Notes: generated from the letters alone by a model not told the origin. A stretch of 64,000 nt of DNA from Williamsia sp. DF01-3 (GCF_023051145.1 NZ_JALKFS010000005.1:434001-498000), one strand, 5' to 3'; counted from the stretch's first letter, positions 26,881 through 36,767 are shown. Program-made: numbers and translations.

Positions 26881-28404
26881 ATGACCGTTTACGCCAATCC
26901 CGGAACATCCGACGCAGTGATGAGTTTTGAGTCGCGCTACGAGAACTGGATCGGTGGCCAATGGACAGCACCGGTCAAGGGCCAGTACTTCGAGAACCCG
27001 TCGCCCGTCAACGGCAAGACGTTCTGCGAGGTCGCCCGATCCACGTCCGAGGACATCGATCTGGCCCTCGACGCAGCCCACAAGGCCGCCCCGATGTGGG
27101 GTCGTACCTCGGTCGCCGAGCGGTCACTGACGCTGCTGCGGATCGCAGACCGGATGGAGGAGAACCTCGAGAAGCTGGCCGTCGCCGAGTCGTGGGACAA
27201 CGGCAAGGCCGTTCGCGAAACCTTGGCCGCTGACATCCCGCTGGCGATCGACCACATCCGCTATTTCGCTGGAGCACTTCGCGCCCAGCAGGGATCGATC
27301 TCCGAGATCGACGAAGACACGGTGGCCTACCACTTCCACGAGCCCCTCGGCGTTGTCGGCCAGATCATCCCGTGGAACTTCCCGATCCTGATGGCCGTCT
27401 GGAAGCTCGCTCCTGCGCTGGCCGCCGGAAATGCGGTGGTGCTCAAGCCCGCCGAGCAGACACCGGCATCGATCCTCTACTTGATGAGCTTGATCGCCGA
27501 CCTGCTCCCGGCCGGCGTGCTGAACATCGTCAACGGATTCGGTGTCGAAGCGGGCAAGCCGTTGGCCTCGAGCAACCGGATCCGCAAGATCGCGTTCACC
27601 GGCGAGACCACCACGGGCCGGCTGATCATGCAGTACGCGTCGGAGAACATCATCCCGGTGACCCTCGAACTCGGCGGCAAGAGCCCGAACATCTTCTTCG
27701 CCGACGTCATGGCGCAGGACGACGGCTTCCGGAACCGCGCTCTCGAAGGCTTCACGATGTTCGCCCTGAACCAGGGTGAGGTGTGCACGTGCCCGAGCCG
27801 TGCGCTGATCCAGGACTCGATCTACGACGACTTCATCGATCTCGCGGTGGAGCGCACGAAGAAGATCAAGCAGGGCAACCCGCTCGACACCGACAGCATG
27901 ATGGGCGCCCAGGCGTCCAACGACCAGTTCGAGAAGATCACCTCATACCTGTCGATCGGTAAAGAGGAGGGGGCCAAGGTTCTCACCGGCGGCGAGCCGC
28001 TCGAATTGGACGGCGATCTTGCCGGCGGTTACTACATCAAGCCCACGATCTTCGCCGGCACGAACCGGATGCGCATCTTCCAGGAGGAGATCTTCGGACC
28101 GGTCCTGGCCGTCACCAAGTTCTCCGACTATGCCGACGCCATGCAGATCGCGAACGACACCCTGTACGGACTCGGTGCCGGGGTGTGGACCCGCGACGGT
28201 GCCACCGCCTACCGCGCAGGCCGTGAGATCCAGGCCGGCCGGGTGTGGACCAACACCTACCACGACTACCCGGCTCACGCCGCCTTCGGCGGCTACAAGC
28301 AGTCCGGCATCGGTCGCGAGAACCATCTGATGATGCTCGAGCACTACCAGCAGACCAAGAACCTGCTGGTGGGTTACGCTCAAGAGGCCAAGGGCTTCTT
28401 CTGA
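26881..28404 (+). CDS. NAD(P)-dependent aldehyde dehydrogenase (AldA/ExaC type)
   Basis: 507 residues, family length. GTRE-type landmarks: [20 protein letters not shown] (residues 162-181), [10 protein letters not shown] (Rossmann), catalytic E263 in LELGGKSPN and the nucleophile C302 in [21 protein letters not shown] and [12 protein letters not shown] near the C-terminus. The subgroup with VCTCPSR is typical of ExaC-like acetaldehyde/chloroacetaldehyde and longer-chain aldehyde dehydrogenases. It is followed 50 bp downstream by a DUF779 gene, the usual partner of this subgroup. Likely controlled by the divergent TetR. Confidence 0.93.
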   Translation: MTVYANPGTSDAVMSFESRYENWIGGQWTAPVKGQYFENPSPVNGKTFCEVARSTSEDIDLALDAAHKAAPMWGRTSVAERSLTLLRIADRMEENLEKLAVAESWDNGKAVRETLAADIPLAIDHIRYFAGALRAQQGSISEIDEDTVAYHFHEPLGVVGQIIPWNFPILMAVWKLAPALAAGNAVVLKPAEQTPASILYLMSLIADLLPAGVLNIVNGFGVEAGKPLASSNRIRKIAFTGETTTGRLIMQYASENIIPVTLELGGKSPNIFFADVMAQDDGFRNRALEGFTMFALNQGEVCTCPSRALIQDSIYDDFIDLAVERTKKIKQGNPLDTDSMMGAQASNDQFEKITSYLSIGKEEGAKVLTGGEPLELDGDLAGGYYIKPTIFAGTNRMRIFQEEIFGPVLAVTKFSDYADAMQIANDTLYGLGAGVWTRDGATAYRAGREIQAGRVWTNTYHDYPAHAAFGGYKQSGIGRENHLMMLEHYQQTKNLLVGYAQEAKGFF

Positions 28405-28454
28405 TCGAAGCTTTTCCTCAAGCGTGACAAGAGATTTCATCAGGAAGTGAGTGT

Positions 28455-28868
28455 GTGATGACTGCACCGGAACGGGTCGTCGCAACTGACTCCGCCGTGG
28501 AGCTCCTGACCAAGCTGTCGGAGCTCCACGGCGGCCTCATGATCCACCAGTCCGGTGGATGCTGCGACGGATCGGCCCCGATGTGTTACCCCGCCGGAGA
28601 ATTCCGCGTCGGGAGCCGTGACGTGCTGGTGGGAACGCTCGACCTGCCCGAACCCCTACCCGCGGTGCGGGTATGGATCAACGGCGATCAGTTCGAACTG
28701 TGGAAGCACACTCAGCTGATCCTCGATGTCGTCCCCGGGCGTGGTGCCGGGTTCAGCCTCGAGGCGCCCGAGGGTGTCCGGTTCCTCTCGCGTTCACGAG
28801 CATTCACTGTTGACGAGAACTCCGATCTCGACGCCGCTCCACCCCTGCGCGGCGCAGAGGTCGGCTGA
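28455..28868 (+). CDS. DUF779-family protein, partner of aldehyde dehydrogenase
   Basis: 137 residues from a GTG at 28455 behind AGGAAG (ATG three bases later is possible). The DUF779 hallmark is LHGGLMIHQSGGCCDGSAPM with two adjacent Cys and a following Cys-Tyr (MCYPAGEF), a likely metal or redox site. It is found almost always next to AldA/ExaC-type dehydrogenases, as here. Its biochemical role is unknown, possibly a helper for the dehydrogenase. Confidence 0.9.
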   Translation: MMTAPERVVATDSAVELLTKLSELHGGLMIHQSGGCCDGSAPMCYPAGEFRVGSRDVLVGTLDLPEPLPAVRVWINGDQFELWKHTQLILDVVPGRGAGFSLEAPEGVRFLSRSRAFTVDENSDLDAAPPLRGAEVG

Positions 28869-28989
28869 CCCGACCAGGGTCACCCACCCGCTCCGGACAT
28901 CTCCAACGGCCGCCACTGACGGAGATGACCGGGGCGGGTGTCTCGCCGTTCCGGCGGGCCGCAGATGGCACCGGCGCTACGCTACCGAC

Positions 28990-29559
28990 ATGGCCGACAT
29001 CCAGGCACCCCAATTGCATCCCGCGGATCTGACCGAATGGGGCAGGTGGCTGGTAGACAACCACGCCACGTCTTCGGGCGTATGGCTCGTGTTCTGGCGC
29101 AAGGGATCCGGGCACGAACCACTGGACTACGACGAAGCCGTGCGCGAAGCACTCTGTTGGGGATGGATCGACGGCCATACCCGGGCGATCGACGACCACC
29201 GCCGTGGCATGTGGTTCACGCGCCGGGGCCGCGACAGTGCGTGGGCGGCGTCGAACAAGGCGCGGGTTGCCGACCTGATCGCGCAGGGTCGGATGCGACC
29301 TGCGGGGCAAGCGGTCATCGACGACGCCAAAAGCCGCGGCCTGTGGAATTTGCTCGACGATGCCGAGGCGTTGGTCGAATCACCCGAATTGGCAACAGCT
29401 CTCGATGCCGATCCCATTGCGCGCCAGAACTGGGATGCGTTTCCGCCGAGTGCTCGTAAGTTCGGGCTCTCGCAGATCGCCTTTGCCAAGCGCCCGGAGA
29501 CCAAGTCCAAGCGCATCGCCGCGATCGTCCAGAAAGCCGCTCGGAACGAACGGCCGTGA
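28990..29559 (+). CDS. YdeI/OmpD-associated family protein
   Basis: 189 residues from the ATG at 28990. Typical motif order: LTEWGRWLVDNHATSSGVWL, EALCWGWIDGHTRAID, WFTRRGRDSAWAASNKARVA and, near the C-terminus, FPPSARKFGLSQIAFAKRPE followed by TKSKRIAAIV. These proteins are widespread and often turn up in stress regulons. No known enzyme activity. The convergent DUF2382 gene is separated by a long hairpin. Confidence 0.88.
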   Translation: MADIQAPQLHPADLTEWGRWLVDNHATSSGVWLVFWRKGSGHEPLDYDEAVREALCWGWIDGHTRAIDDHRRGMWFTRRGRDSAWAASNKARVADLIAQGRMRPAGQAVIDDAKSRGLWNLLDDAEALVESPELATALDADPIARQNWDAFPPSARKFGLSQIAFAKRPETKSKRIAAIVQKAARNERP

Positions 29560-29566
29560 CAAGGCT

Positions 29567-29596
29567 ACGCCGCCATTCCATTGAGAATGGCGGCGT
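29567..29596. terminator. Bidirectional hairpin terminator
   Basis: Perfect 12-bp stem (ACGCCGCCATTC and GAATGGCGGCGT) with a 6-nt loop CATTGA, extendable with GGCT/AGCC across a one-base bulge. It sits between two convergent genes. No U-tract, as is common in actinobacteria. Confidence 0.8.
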
Positions 29597-29607
29597 GAGC
29601 CGGACTG

Positions 29608-30408
29608 CTAGTGCTTCTTGCCGTCTTCGTCGATTTCGACGCGCTCTTTGCGAACCTCGTCCGTGACCGTCGCCTCGTCGGACACCGTCTCGGTGTTCAG
29701 CCGGACACGTTCGACAGCTTCGACGTCCTTCTCCACCACAGGCACCTCGCTGTGAAGGACGACCTCGTGCTCTTCTTCGCTGATGGCAGGGCCGTCATGG
29801 GCGGCACCGCGGTTGGCGTCGGTGATCGGCTCGCGCTCGATGCGCACCTCTTCGTGACTGACCGGCACCGTCTTGGTGACGTTCTCGGTGACGACGTACT
29901 TGCGCAGTCGCGCACGGCCGGTCTCCTGCTGGGTGGTCCCGACCCGCACCTTCTCCTCGGAGACGGTCATCGCATCGTCCGTGGTGGGACCCGAAGTATC
30001 ATGTCCGACAACTCCTTTGCCGGAATCACCCGTACCGGTTGTGTCGGCTGCGGTACCGACGTGGCCCGCATCGACGCCGCCGCCAGTTCCTGCGAGACCG
30101 TAGTACTCGTAGAGCCGGTCCTCTTCGGCCGGCGACAGGCTCCCGTCAGGATCGACCCGCGGCGCGTCCTTGATCTTGTCTTTGTCGTAGTTGATGGCGA
30201 TGTCGTTGCCCTGCACGGTCGCATCGGCGAGAGGTGCGAACGACTCGGATGTGCCGAACAGGCCCGTCTTGACGGTCACCCACGTGGGGTCGTCGGTCTG
30301 GTTGTCGAGGTAGATCTGACCGATGCTGCCGATCTTGCCGCCGCTTGCGGACACGACGTTTCCGCCGCCGCTGGAAAGTTTGCTCACTTGGTTGCTGGAA
30401 ATGGTCAC
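29608..30408 (-). CDS. PRC-barrel and DUF2382 (YsnF/AvaK-type) stress protein
   Basis: 266 residues from a GTG at 30408 with TAGGAG upstream. Residues about 1-90 form a PRC-barrel: GGKIGSIGQIYLDNQTDDPT, then VTVKTGLFGTS and DAPRVDPDGSLSP. A flexible Gly/Thr linker follows, then DUF2382 at about 145-255, rich in charged residues (EEKVRVGTTQQETGRARLRK, VPVVEKDVEAVERVRLNTET). Such proteins are induced by stress in actinobacteria. The protein is soluble and acidic. Function unknown. Confidence 0.88.
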   Translation of the reverse strand: MTISSNQVSKLSSGGGNVVSASGGKIGSIGQIYLDNQTDDPTWVTVKTGLFGTSESFAPLADATVQGNDIAINYDKDKIKDAPRVDPDGSLSPAEEDRLYEYYGLAGTGGGVDAGHVGTAADTTGTGDSGKGVVGHDTSGPTTDDAMTVSEEKVRVGTTQQETGRARLRKYVVTENVTKTVPVSHEEVRIEREPITDANRGAAHDGPAISEEEHEVVLHSEVPVVEKDVEAVERVRLNTETVSDEATVTDEVRKERVEIDEDGKKH

Positions 30409-30615
30409 GGTGTCTCCTAGTAGTGCTCGGAATGAACGGCGATTTGCAGTCGCAAATGCTGCTCTACCGAACGTATGCCCGTGATCATCAACACCAAAAC
30501 ATCTGAGATTAAAGATAATTAGACAGTATGTCCGATCTATCCGGCACGTTCCATGGACCCACCTCACCGTGCGCCACGTCCCATCGAGGCCGTGGGGCGG
30601 CCCGCTGCGGCCGAC

Positions 30616-31065
30616 TCAGATGACGCCGGTGGCGTCGTACATCCACGACATGTCGGCGGTACTGAAGTTCTCCACCCAGTTGGGCGGCGCGTGATTGGCG
30701 AGGCCGCCGAAGTCCCAGTAGTCCTTCCACAGGGTGATGCGTCCATCGACAACCTTGTGCACGGTCACAAAAGCCAGGGTCGCGGTTTCGCCGGTGGGCC
30801 AGGTCCAGGTCTCGGTGTGTTCGTACATCACGTCCTGACCGTTCTCCACCAGTAGACCGTCATGGTTGACATAATCGGCCAGGCTCTCCAGGCCGATCTT
30901 CAGGCGCTTGACGATGTCCTCCGGCCCTCGCGCGGCAGCTGCAGGACCCACCGGCATGTCGACGTATATGCAGTCGTCGGACACGAAACCCTTGATGGCC
31001 TCCCAGTCGCGTCGGCTCAGAGCGGCCCACAGGCCGAGAACTACGGATTCATTGGTGCTCGTCAC
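30616..31065 (-). CDS. SnoaL/limonene-epoxide-hydrolase-like (NTF2-fold) protein
   Basis: 149 residues from a GTG at 31065 that directly follows the stop of the amidohydrolase gene upstream (TGAGTG), so translation is coupled. NTF2-like cone fold: ESVVLGLWAALSRRDWEAIK, YVDMPVGPAAAARGPEDIV, TWTWPTGETATLAFVTVHKV and GRITLWKDYWDFGGL. The Tyr/Asp/Arg pattern fits the limonene-1,2-epoxide hydrolase/SnoaL-like group. Enzyme activity cannot be proven. The link to the amidohydrolase suggests they act on the same compound. Confidence 0.82.
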   Translation of the reverse strand: MTSTNESVVLGLWAALSRRDWEAIKGFVSDDCIYVDMPVGPAAAARGPEDIVKRLKIGLESLADYVNHDGLLVENGQDVMYEHTETWTWPTGETATLAFVTVHKVVDGRITLWKDYWDFGGLANHAPPNWVENFSTADMSWMYDATGVI

Positions 31066-32871
31066 TCATACCCCTTGAGGTGTTGGATGGGCGGATCGAT
31101 CATGCGGCGATGGAGCCGGGCTGTCACCGGTTCGGGTGCGAAGAAAGCGCCCGACCCGTCGTTTGCCGAGAACTGGTGTGGGGGCGCCGTTTTCGAACAT
31201 CAGCTCGCCGTTGACCATCACGGCGCAGACGGTCTCGTCGTTGCGGTTCACCATTCGCGACAGACCGCCGAACTGCTCGAGCCTTGATTCGCTATAGGCA
31301 TCGAGTTGCTCGTCGAGGTGGTCGGGATCGAGAACGAGGAGGTCTGCCCGGTCGCCGATGCGCAAGTGCCCGGCATCGATGTCGTACCAGTCGGCGAGCT
31401 CACCGGTGAGCCGGTGCACCGCGTGTTCGATCGTCATGAACGGCGTACCGGCCTCTGCCGCCGAATGAACATGGCGCAACAGCCGAAGTCCGAAGTTGTA
31501 GAACGCCATGTTGCGCAGATGGGCGCCGGCATCAGAGAAACCCAGCTGAACGCCCGGTTCCACCGCGAGCTTCTTGAGGAGTTCGGGACGGTGGTTCGAA
31601 ATGGTTGTGCGCCAACGGAGTTTGTTGCCGTGCTCGACGACGAGATCAAGGAACGCGTCGACGGGGTGTAGTCCACCACGGTCGACACCGACCTGGCCGA
31701 ACGACTTGCCGACCACCGAGGTGTCGGGGCAATCGACGATCTCGGCGTCGAAGAAGTCGCGATGCCACACCCGGGGGCCGTACTTGCGTCCGTAGTCCTT
31801 GCGGAACGCGCGCCGGTAGTCCTCGTCTTGCATGAGCTCGTTGCGGTCGACCTCGGTCTGCAGATGCAGAGCTGCCGCGCCCGAGCCGAACTCCTCGAAC
31901 ACCGCCAGGTCGATTCCGTCCGCATAGACCTCGAAAGGGACCGGAAGGTGTTGCCAGCGAAAGTTCCCGCCGAGCCTGTTGATGAACCGCGCGATCGGCC
32001 CCATCGCGTGGATCACCTCGGGGCGAGCCTTGATGTCCGCCGCCGAGAGCAGGCTGGTCTTGAGGTGGCGACGTCGCCAGAGGCCCAGGGAGCCGAACGC
32101 CTGGGAGAGCACGTTCCACGGCCGCGAGATGTCGGGTCCGGTCTGCAAGACCCGATTGCGGGTGCGCAGTATGGCACCCAACCGGCGGAGTTCTGGCGCC
32201 CTGGCGTAGGTGGAAGGCAGCGTGCGAGAACGGCACACCTCTCCGTCGAGCTTGTCGAAAAGGAGCTGCTGCGACGACATTCCGACAAAGCCGGCGTCCA
32301 GCGCCTCGTTGAGCATCTTCTCCATGCGGAGGAGCTCTTCGGGTTCGGGGGTCACCTCTTTGCGGGTCGCCCGGTCGAGGCCCATCGTTGCCGCCCGCAT
32401 GTCCGAGTGTCCGATGAACGCGGCGAGGTTGGGCCCCAGGGGGAGCGATTCGAGCGCGTCTACGTATTCGGCGGCACTGCGCCAGTTCTTGCGGCTGTCG
32501 ACGTTGGCGATCACATGTCGCCGCGGGATGGCCTCGACGCGGCCGAAGAGATCGCCGGCCACCTCGGCTCCGATGTGGATCGTCGACAGTGAACACGAAC
32601 CCAGCAGAACGGTGGTCACACCGTGCCGCAACGACTCGCTCAACGCAGGCCCACCGAGAACCTCGACGTCGTAGTGGGTGTGGATGTCGACCATGCCGGG
32701 CAGCACCCACCGGCCGGTCGCGTCGATCACGGTGGGGCAGTCGGCCGGATCCAGCGGCTGCGCGCTGACAGCGACAATCCGGCCGTCACGGATGCCGATA
32801 TCGGCGATGGATGAAGGGGCGCCGGTGCCATCGAACCACCGACCACGGCGAATCAGTGTGTCGTAGGTCAT
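31066..32871 (-). CDS. N-acyl-D-amino-acid deacylase-like amidohydrolase
   Basis: 601 residues from the ATG at 32871; an ATG at 32889 would add 6. Metal motif VDIHTHYDVE with H64/H66, preceded by the strand IDATGRWVLPGM. The D-aminoacylase signature is present: a small N-terminal domain, then a long TIM barrel and the C-terminal RADLLVLDPDHLDE. It is longer than the roughly 490-residue D-aminoacylases, like other actinobacterial amidohydrolases of 570-600 residues. Paired with the NTF2-like gene downstream. Substrate (D-amino acid amide or a hydantoin-like compound) not determinable. Confidence 0.85.
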   Translation of the reverse strand: MTYDTLIRRGRWFDGTGAPSSIADIGIRDGRIVAVSAQPLDPADCPTVIDATGRWVLPGMVDIHTHYDVEVLGGPALSESLRHGVTTVLLGSCSLSTIHIGAEVAGDLFGRVEAIPRRHVIANVDSRKNWRSAAEYVDALESLPLGPNLAAFIGHSDMRAATMGLDRATRKEVTPEPEELLRMEKMLNEALDAGFVGMSSQQLLFDKLDGEVCRSRTLPSTYARAPELRRLGAILRTRNRVLQTGPDISRPWNVLSQAFGSLGLWRRRHLKTSLLSAADIKARPEVIHAMGPIARFINRLGGNFRWQHLPVPFEVYADGIDLAVFEEFGSGAAALHLQTEVDRNELMQDEDYRRAFRKDYGRKYGPRVWHRDFFDAEIVDCPDTSVVGKSFGQVGVDRGGLHPVDAFLDLVVEHGNKLRWRTTISNHRPELLKKLAVEPGVQLGFSDAGAHLRNMAFYNFGLRLLRHVHSAAEAGTPFMTIEHAVHRLTGELADWYDIDAGHLRIGDRADLLVLDPDHLDEQLDAYSESRLEQFGGLSRMVNRNDETVCAVMVNGELMFENGAPTPVLGKRRVGRFLRTRTGDSPAPSPHDRSAHPTPQGV

Positions 32872-33002
32872 AGTCGGATGTAACCCCACCGATCAAGGCG
32901 CGTCAACAGTGGGCCTTCTACCGCCGAATGCCGTTGGCATAGTGCAAATGCGCCTGCGGAACCAAGGTTCGATTCCACCGCAGGATGGTGGAGTGGCACG
33001 CG

Positions 33003-34394
33003 TCAGTCGGAGATCCACCCACAGGGTCCGACGAGTTGGTCGGCAGCATCAGGACCTGCTGACCCAGGGGAATAAGACTGTGGCACAGGAGGATTGTCGA
33101 GAACCGGGGCCGCGACCTCCCAGACGTGTGCCAGACCGTCCGGCCTGGTGAACAGGGAGCGATCACCGCGTAAGACGTCGAGGATCAGCCGTGAGTACGG
33201 GGCGAGGCCGTCGGCGACGCTGTCGAGGGGCAGCGACATGTGTCCGACGGACAAGGAGGTGCCCGAGCCCGGTTCCTTCACGGTCATCGCCATGTCGATC
33301 GACCCGTCGCCCTTGAGATCGAAGGTGAGCACCGTGCCCTCTGGTGGGAGATCCTTGATCGGCCCGTCAGGTCGACGGAACACAAGGCTCACCCGCTGGG
33401 TACTGCGGTTGAGCATCTTGCCCGTGCGCATCACGAACGGCACGTCACGCCAGCGGTCGGTGTCGACCCACATGCGCGCCGCCACAAATGTCTCTGTCTG
33501 TGAATCGTCGGCAATTCCTTCGGTGTCCCGGAAACCCTCGTATTGGCCGTAGACCACCTCGGCCGGGTCAAGCGGGCGGAAGGCGGCGATCACCGACTCG
33601 CGGGCGCCCTGCAGATCGTCGGCGTCGAGGCTCAGCGGCGGCTCCATCGCCACCTCCGCGGCGACCTGGAACAGATGGGTCACCACCATGTCGAGGAACG
33701 CGCCGGTGGCGTCATAGAAGACCGCCCGGTCATCGATGTCCAACGTCTCGGGGACGTCGATCTGGACCTGCTCGACGTGCTCCCGGTTCCACACGCCGGA
33801 CACCATGCCGTTGGCGAACCGGAGTACATGCAGGTTCTGGGTGCTCTCCTTACCCAGGAAGTGGTCGATCCGGTAGACCTGCTTCTCATCGAACACGTCG
33901 TGTACGGCGACATCGAGCTTCCGGAAGTCGTCCGGTGAAGTGCCGAAGGGCTTTTCGTAGACCACGCGCGCGCCGTCGGCGAGACCGTGTACCCCGAGGG
34001 CGGCGGTGTAATCGGAAAAGGTGGTGGGCGGCAGCGCGATGTAGTGGACCAACTGAATGTCGTCGCCGAGTTGTCCGCGGAGGTCGTCGATGACTTTTGG
34101 CAGATCGCCCGGGTCGTCGACGGAGAAGCCACCTCCGGCGAATCGGACGTTCTTCGCGAAATCGGCCCACTGGGTCTCGTCGGGTGCCGCATCGAATGTC
34201 GTGACCGACTGCCGGACGTGGTCGCGGAACTCGTCGTCGGAGCGGTGCCCCCGCCCGTTGCCGATCAGCGCCCACGTGTCGGGGAGCAACCCCTCGCGGG
34301 CCAGTTCGTAGAAGGACGGCAGCACCATGCGTTTGGCGAGATCACCTGTGGCACCGAATAGAACGAATACAACCGCGCTGCTCTCATCGGGCAT
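33003..34394 (-). CDS. zwf: Glucose-6-phosphate dehydrogenase
   Basis: 463 residues. NADP fold LFGATGDLAKRM at about 12-23, substrate/catalytic motif RIDHFLGKE at 175-183 (His is the base), and YEKPFGTSPDDF. Length and motif order fit the dehydrogenase of the oxidative pentose phosphate pathway. The gene stands alone with no tkt, tal, opcA or pgl nearby, so this resembles the second, stand-alone zwf seen in mycobacteria rather than the opcA-linked one. Function is well supported. Confidence 0.93.
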   Translation of the reverse strand: MPDESSAVVFVLFGATGDLAKRMVLPSFYELAREGLLPDTWALIGNGRGHRSDDEFRDHVRQSVTTFDAAPDETQWADFAKNVRFAGGGFSVDDPGDLPKVIDDLRGQLGDDIQLVHYIALPPTTFSDYTAALGVHGLADGARVVYEKPFGTSPDDFRKLDVAVHDVFDEKQVYRIDHFLGKESTQNLHVLRFANGMVSGVWNREHVEQVQIDVPETLDIDDRAVFYDATGAFLDMVVTHLFQVAAEVAMEPPLSLDADDLQGARESVIAAFRPLDPAEVVYGQYEGFRDTEGIADDSQTETFVAARMWVDTDRWRDVPFVMRTGKMLNRSTQRVSLVFRRPDGPIKDLPPEGTVLTFDLKGDGSIDMAMTVKEPGSGTSLSVGHMSLPLDSVADGLAPYSRLILDVLRGDRSLFTRPDGLAHVWEVAAPVLDNPPVPQSYSPGSAGPDAADQLVGPCGWISD

Positions 34395-34445
34395 GTGGGT
34401 GAGCTCCTAGGGCGACGTTTTTCCGATGGCTTACCCGAGTCTAGG

Positions 34446-35711
34446 TCAGCTCTCGATGGGCTCAGGCAATTTCGGGGTCGCCGCAGGCCGGCTGATCGAT
34501 CGCAGCAAGACGGCGGTGAGGCCCACCCCGGCGATCAGAAACGCTGCCACGTAACCGGCCAGGCCGATCCAGCCTCCCACCGCGAACGCGACCCCACCGC
34601 AGGCCCCGACGATCGAACTCCCGAGGTAGTAGCCGAGCAGATAGAGCGAGGATGCCTCGGCTCGGTGATCGGTGGCCCGGGCACTGACCCACCCGCTGGC
34701 CACCGAATGGGCCGCGAAGAAACCGGCGGTGAAGAAGAAGATGCCGGCCAGAACCGTTGGCAGCCAATCGGGAACGCTGAGCGCCAACCCGGCGACCATC
34801 ACACACATCGCGGTCACGAGCACGCGTTCACGTCCCCAGGAATCCGACAACCTGCCCGCCACAGCTGAGGATGCGGTTCCGGCGAGATACAGCAGGAAGA
34901 CCGTTCCGGCCAGAACTGCAGGCAGATCGAACGGGTCGGCGAGCAGGCGGTACCCGAGAAAGTTGTACACCGTGACGAACCCACCCATCAGCACAAACGC
35001 GAGCCCGAACAAACACAGGAGCGGGACGTCGCGCAGGTGGATGGCGAGGTTCTGCATTGTCCGCTTCGTCGAGATCGCATGTGGCCGAAAGTGTTTGGAT
35101 GGCGGGACCAGGCGCGAGAACATCGCTGCGAAGATGAGCGCCACCGCGGACACAACCTCCAGCGCCCACTGCCACGCCGTGAAGTCGACCACGAGGGTGG
35201 GGATCAGGCGGCCGGTCAGGCCTCCGATCGTGGTGCCGGAGACGTAGATCCCCATCGCCGTGCCCAGCGATCGGGCGTCGATCTCCTCGGCGAGGTAGGC
35301 CATGGCCACTGCGGGGACTCCTGCGCAGAGGATTCCCTGGACTGCGCGTCCCGCCAGCAGCAGTTCGAACGTCGGACTCCACGGCAGCACCACGCCCAGC
35401 GCAGCGGCCGACACCGCCGAGATGGTCATCACCCGGACTCTGCCGAACCGCTCCGACAACACGCTGGCGGGCACGATCGCCACGGCGAGAAGACCTGTGG
35501 TGACGGAGACGGCCAGTGCCGAGACGGCCGGCGTAACCCCGTAGTGGTCCGAGAACATCGGCAGCAGACCCTGCACGTAGTACAGCGTCATGAATGTCGC
35601 CATCCCCGCGGTGAACAGCGCGAACGCAGTTCTGCGGTAGCCACGCTCGCCGGTCCGATATCCGGCGCGGGGCGGGATCGGGCGCGGAGGGCTGATCGGC
35701 GAGCGGGTCAC
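34446..35711 (-). CDS. MFS transporter (YnfM-like)
   Basis: About 421 residues from a GTG at 35711; an ATG at 35756 is also in frame but has no ribosome site and would put the start inside a long palindrome. Twelve membrane helices with SERFGRVRVMTISAVSAA (motif A loop) and the helix-8/9 unit AGRLSDSWGRERVLVTAMC. The YnfM/arabinose-efflux group is the nearest memory. It is divergent from a LysR regulator, with the operator-like repeats between them, so it is the likely target of that regulator. Confidence 0.85.
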   Translation of the reverse strand: MTRSPISPPRPIPPRAGYRTGERGYRRTAFALFTAGMATFMTLYYVQGLLPMFSDHYGVTPAVSALAVSVTTGLLAVAIVPASVLSERFGRVRVMTISAVSAAALGVVLPWSPTFELLLAGRAVQGILCAGVPAVAMAYLAEEIDARSLGTAMGIYVSGTTIGGLTGRLIPTLVVDFTAWQWALEVVSAVALIFAAMFSRLVPPSKHFRPHAISTKRTMQNLAIHLRDVPLLCLFGLAFVLMGGFVTVYNFLGYRLLADPFDLPAVLAGTVFLLYLAGTASSAVAGRLSDSWGRERVLVTAMCVMVAGLALSVPDWLPTVLAGIFFFTAGFFAAHSVASGWVSARATDHRAEASSLYLLGYYLGSSIVGACGGVAFAVGGWIGLAGYVAAFLIAGVGLTAVLLRSISRPAATPKLPEPIES

Positions 35712-35722
35712 CGAACCCAGGG

Positions 35723-35747
35723 TTCCACTCGTGGGCCACGAGTGGAA
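35723..35747. promoter_or_regulatory. Perfect 12-bp inverted repeat upstream of the MFS gene
   Basis: TTCCACTCGTGG and CCACGAGTGGAA flank a single central G. A dyad this long is unusual by chance. It overlaps the 5' end of a longer reading of the MFS gene, which is one reason to prefer the GTG start at 35711. Candidate regulatory site. Confidence 0.6.
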
Positions 35748-35756
35748 ATGAATCAT

Positions 35757-35778
35757 TTGATGCGTTGTAATGCATCAA
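35757..35778. promoter_or_regulatory. LysR-type binding site (inverted repeat)
   Basis: TTGATGC and GCATCAA separated by 8 bp, fitting the LysR T-N11-A pattern. It lies 19 bp before the lysR start, so the regulator would bind here to control itself and the divergent transporter. Confidence 0.65.
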
Positions 35779-35797
35779 CAGCATAAGGAGGCTTGCA

Positions 35798-36679
35798 ATG
35801 GCCGACGCCTGGTTCATCACCCTCGCGGAACTCGAGAACACGTCCGCGGCCGCTCGCAAGCTGCATCTGACGCAACCCACGTTGTCGCGGATGCTCGGCA
35901 GGCTCGAACGAGAGCTCGGGGTGGAATTGTTCGACCGACACGCCAAGCGGCTCCGGCTCAACGCCTATGGGCAGATCTACCTCGGGCATCTGCGCCGGGC
36001 CGTCGCCGAGATGGATGCCGCCCGCCACGAGATCGCCGACCGAGCCGGTCCGGTGGAAGGGTCGATCGACCTGGGCTTCCTGCACTCTTTCGGGGTCTGG
36101 CTGGTGCCGACCCTGATCGGGGAGTTCCGGCGCCAGATGTCGCCCCGGGTCGGCTTCACCCTCACCCAGGGTGCTGCTGAATCCATCCTCGACCGGGTGG
36201 TCGCGGGGCCGGCGGACCTCGCCATAGTGTCGCCGCGACCACGGAGCAACGATGTGGGGTGGGCGCCGATCATGCGTCAGCGCCTGGCCCTCGCCGTACC
36301 CGCCGACCATCCGTTTGCGGTCCGCGACGAGATCACCATGACCGAGGCGCGCGACGAGTCGTTTGTCGCGATGGGGCCGACGTTCGGCATGCGACGGATC
36401 CTGGAGGAGTTGTGCGCTGAGGCGGACTTCCGGCCGCAGATCACCTTCGAGGCCACCGAGCTGGGGACGGTCGCGGGCTTCGTGGCCGCGGGCCTCGGGG
36501 TTGCGGTGATACCGGTCGAGGACAACCCGCAGCTGCCCACGGGCCTCACCCTGCTCCCACTGACCGGTGACCGCAGTTCGCGCGACGTCGGGCTGATCTG
36601 GCATCGCGACCGCGCGATGACGCCGGTTGCCAGACGATTCCGCGACTACGTGACCGAATGGGCGGCCGAGCGGCGGTGA
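35798..36679 (+). CDS. LysR-family transcriptional regulator
   Basis: 293 residues from an ATG preceded by AAGGAGG. N-terminal HTH: FITLAELENTSAAARKLHLT, then QPTLSRMLGRLERELGVELF, with the usual LysR spacing. The C-terminal two-lobe effector domain begins at about residue 90 (GSIDLGFLHSFGVWLVPTLI). GVAVIPVEDN near residue 230 is typical. Autoregulation and control of the divergent MFS gene are likely, judging from the short gap and the repeats in it. Inducer unknown. Confidence 0.92.
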   Translation: MADAWFITLAELENTSAAARKLHLTQPTLSRMLGRLERELGVELFDRHAKRLRLNAYGQIYLGHLRRAVAEMDAARHEIADRAGPVEGSIDLGFLHSFGVWLVPTLIGEFRRQMSPRVGFTLTQGAAESILDRVVAGPADLAIVSPRPRSNDVGWAPIMRQRLALAVPADHPFAVRDEITMTEARDESFVAMGPTFGMRRILEELCAEADFRPQITFEATELGTVAGFVAAGLGVAVIPVEDNPQLPTGLTLLPLTGDRSSRDVGLIWHRDRAMTPVARRFRDYVTEWAAERR

Positions 36680-36767
36680 CCTGTCGCTTCATCCGCGCGC
36701 CCTGAGGCGGTTCGAGAAAATTCCGGCCAAGGGTTTTTTCGGACCATCGACTGGGTAGGGGAATTCC

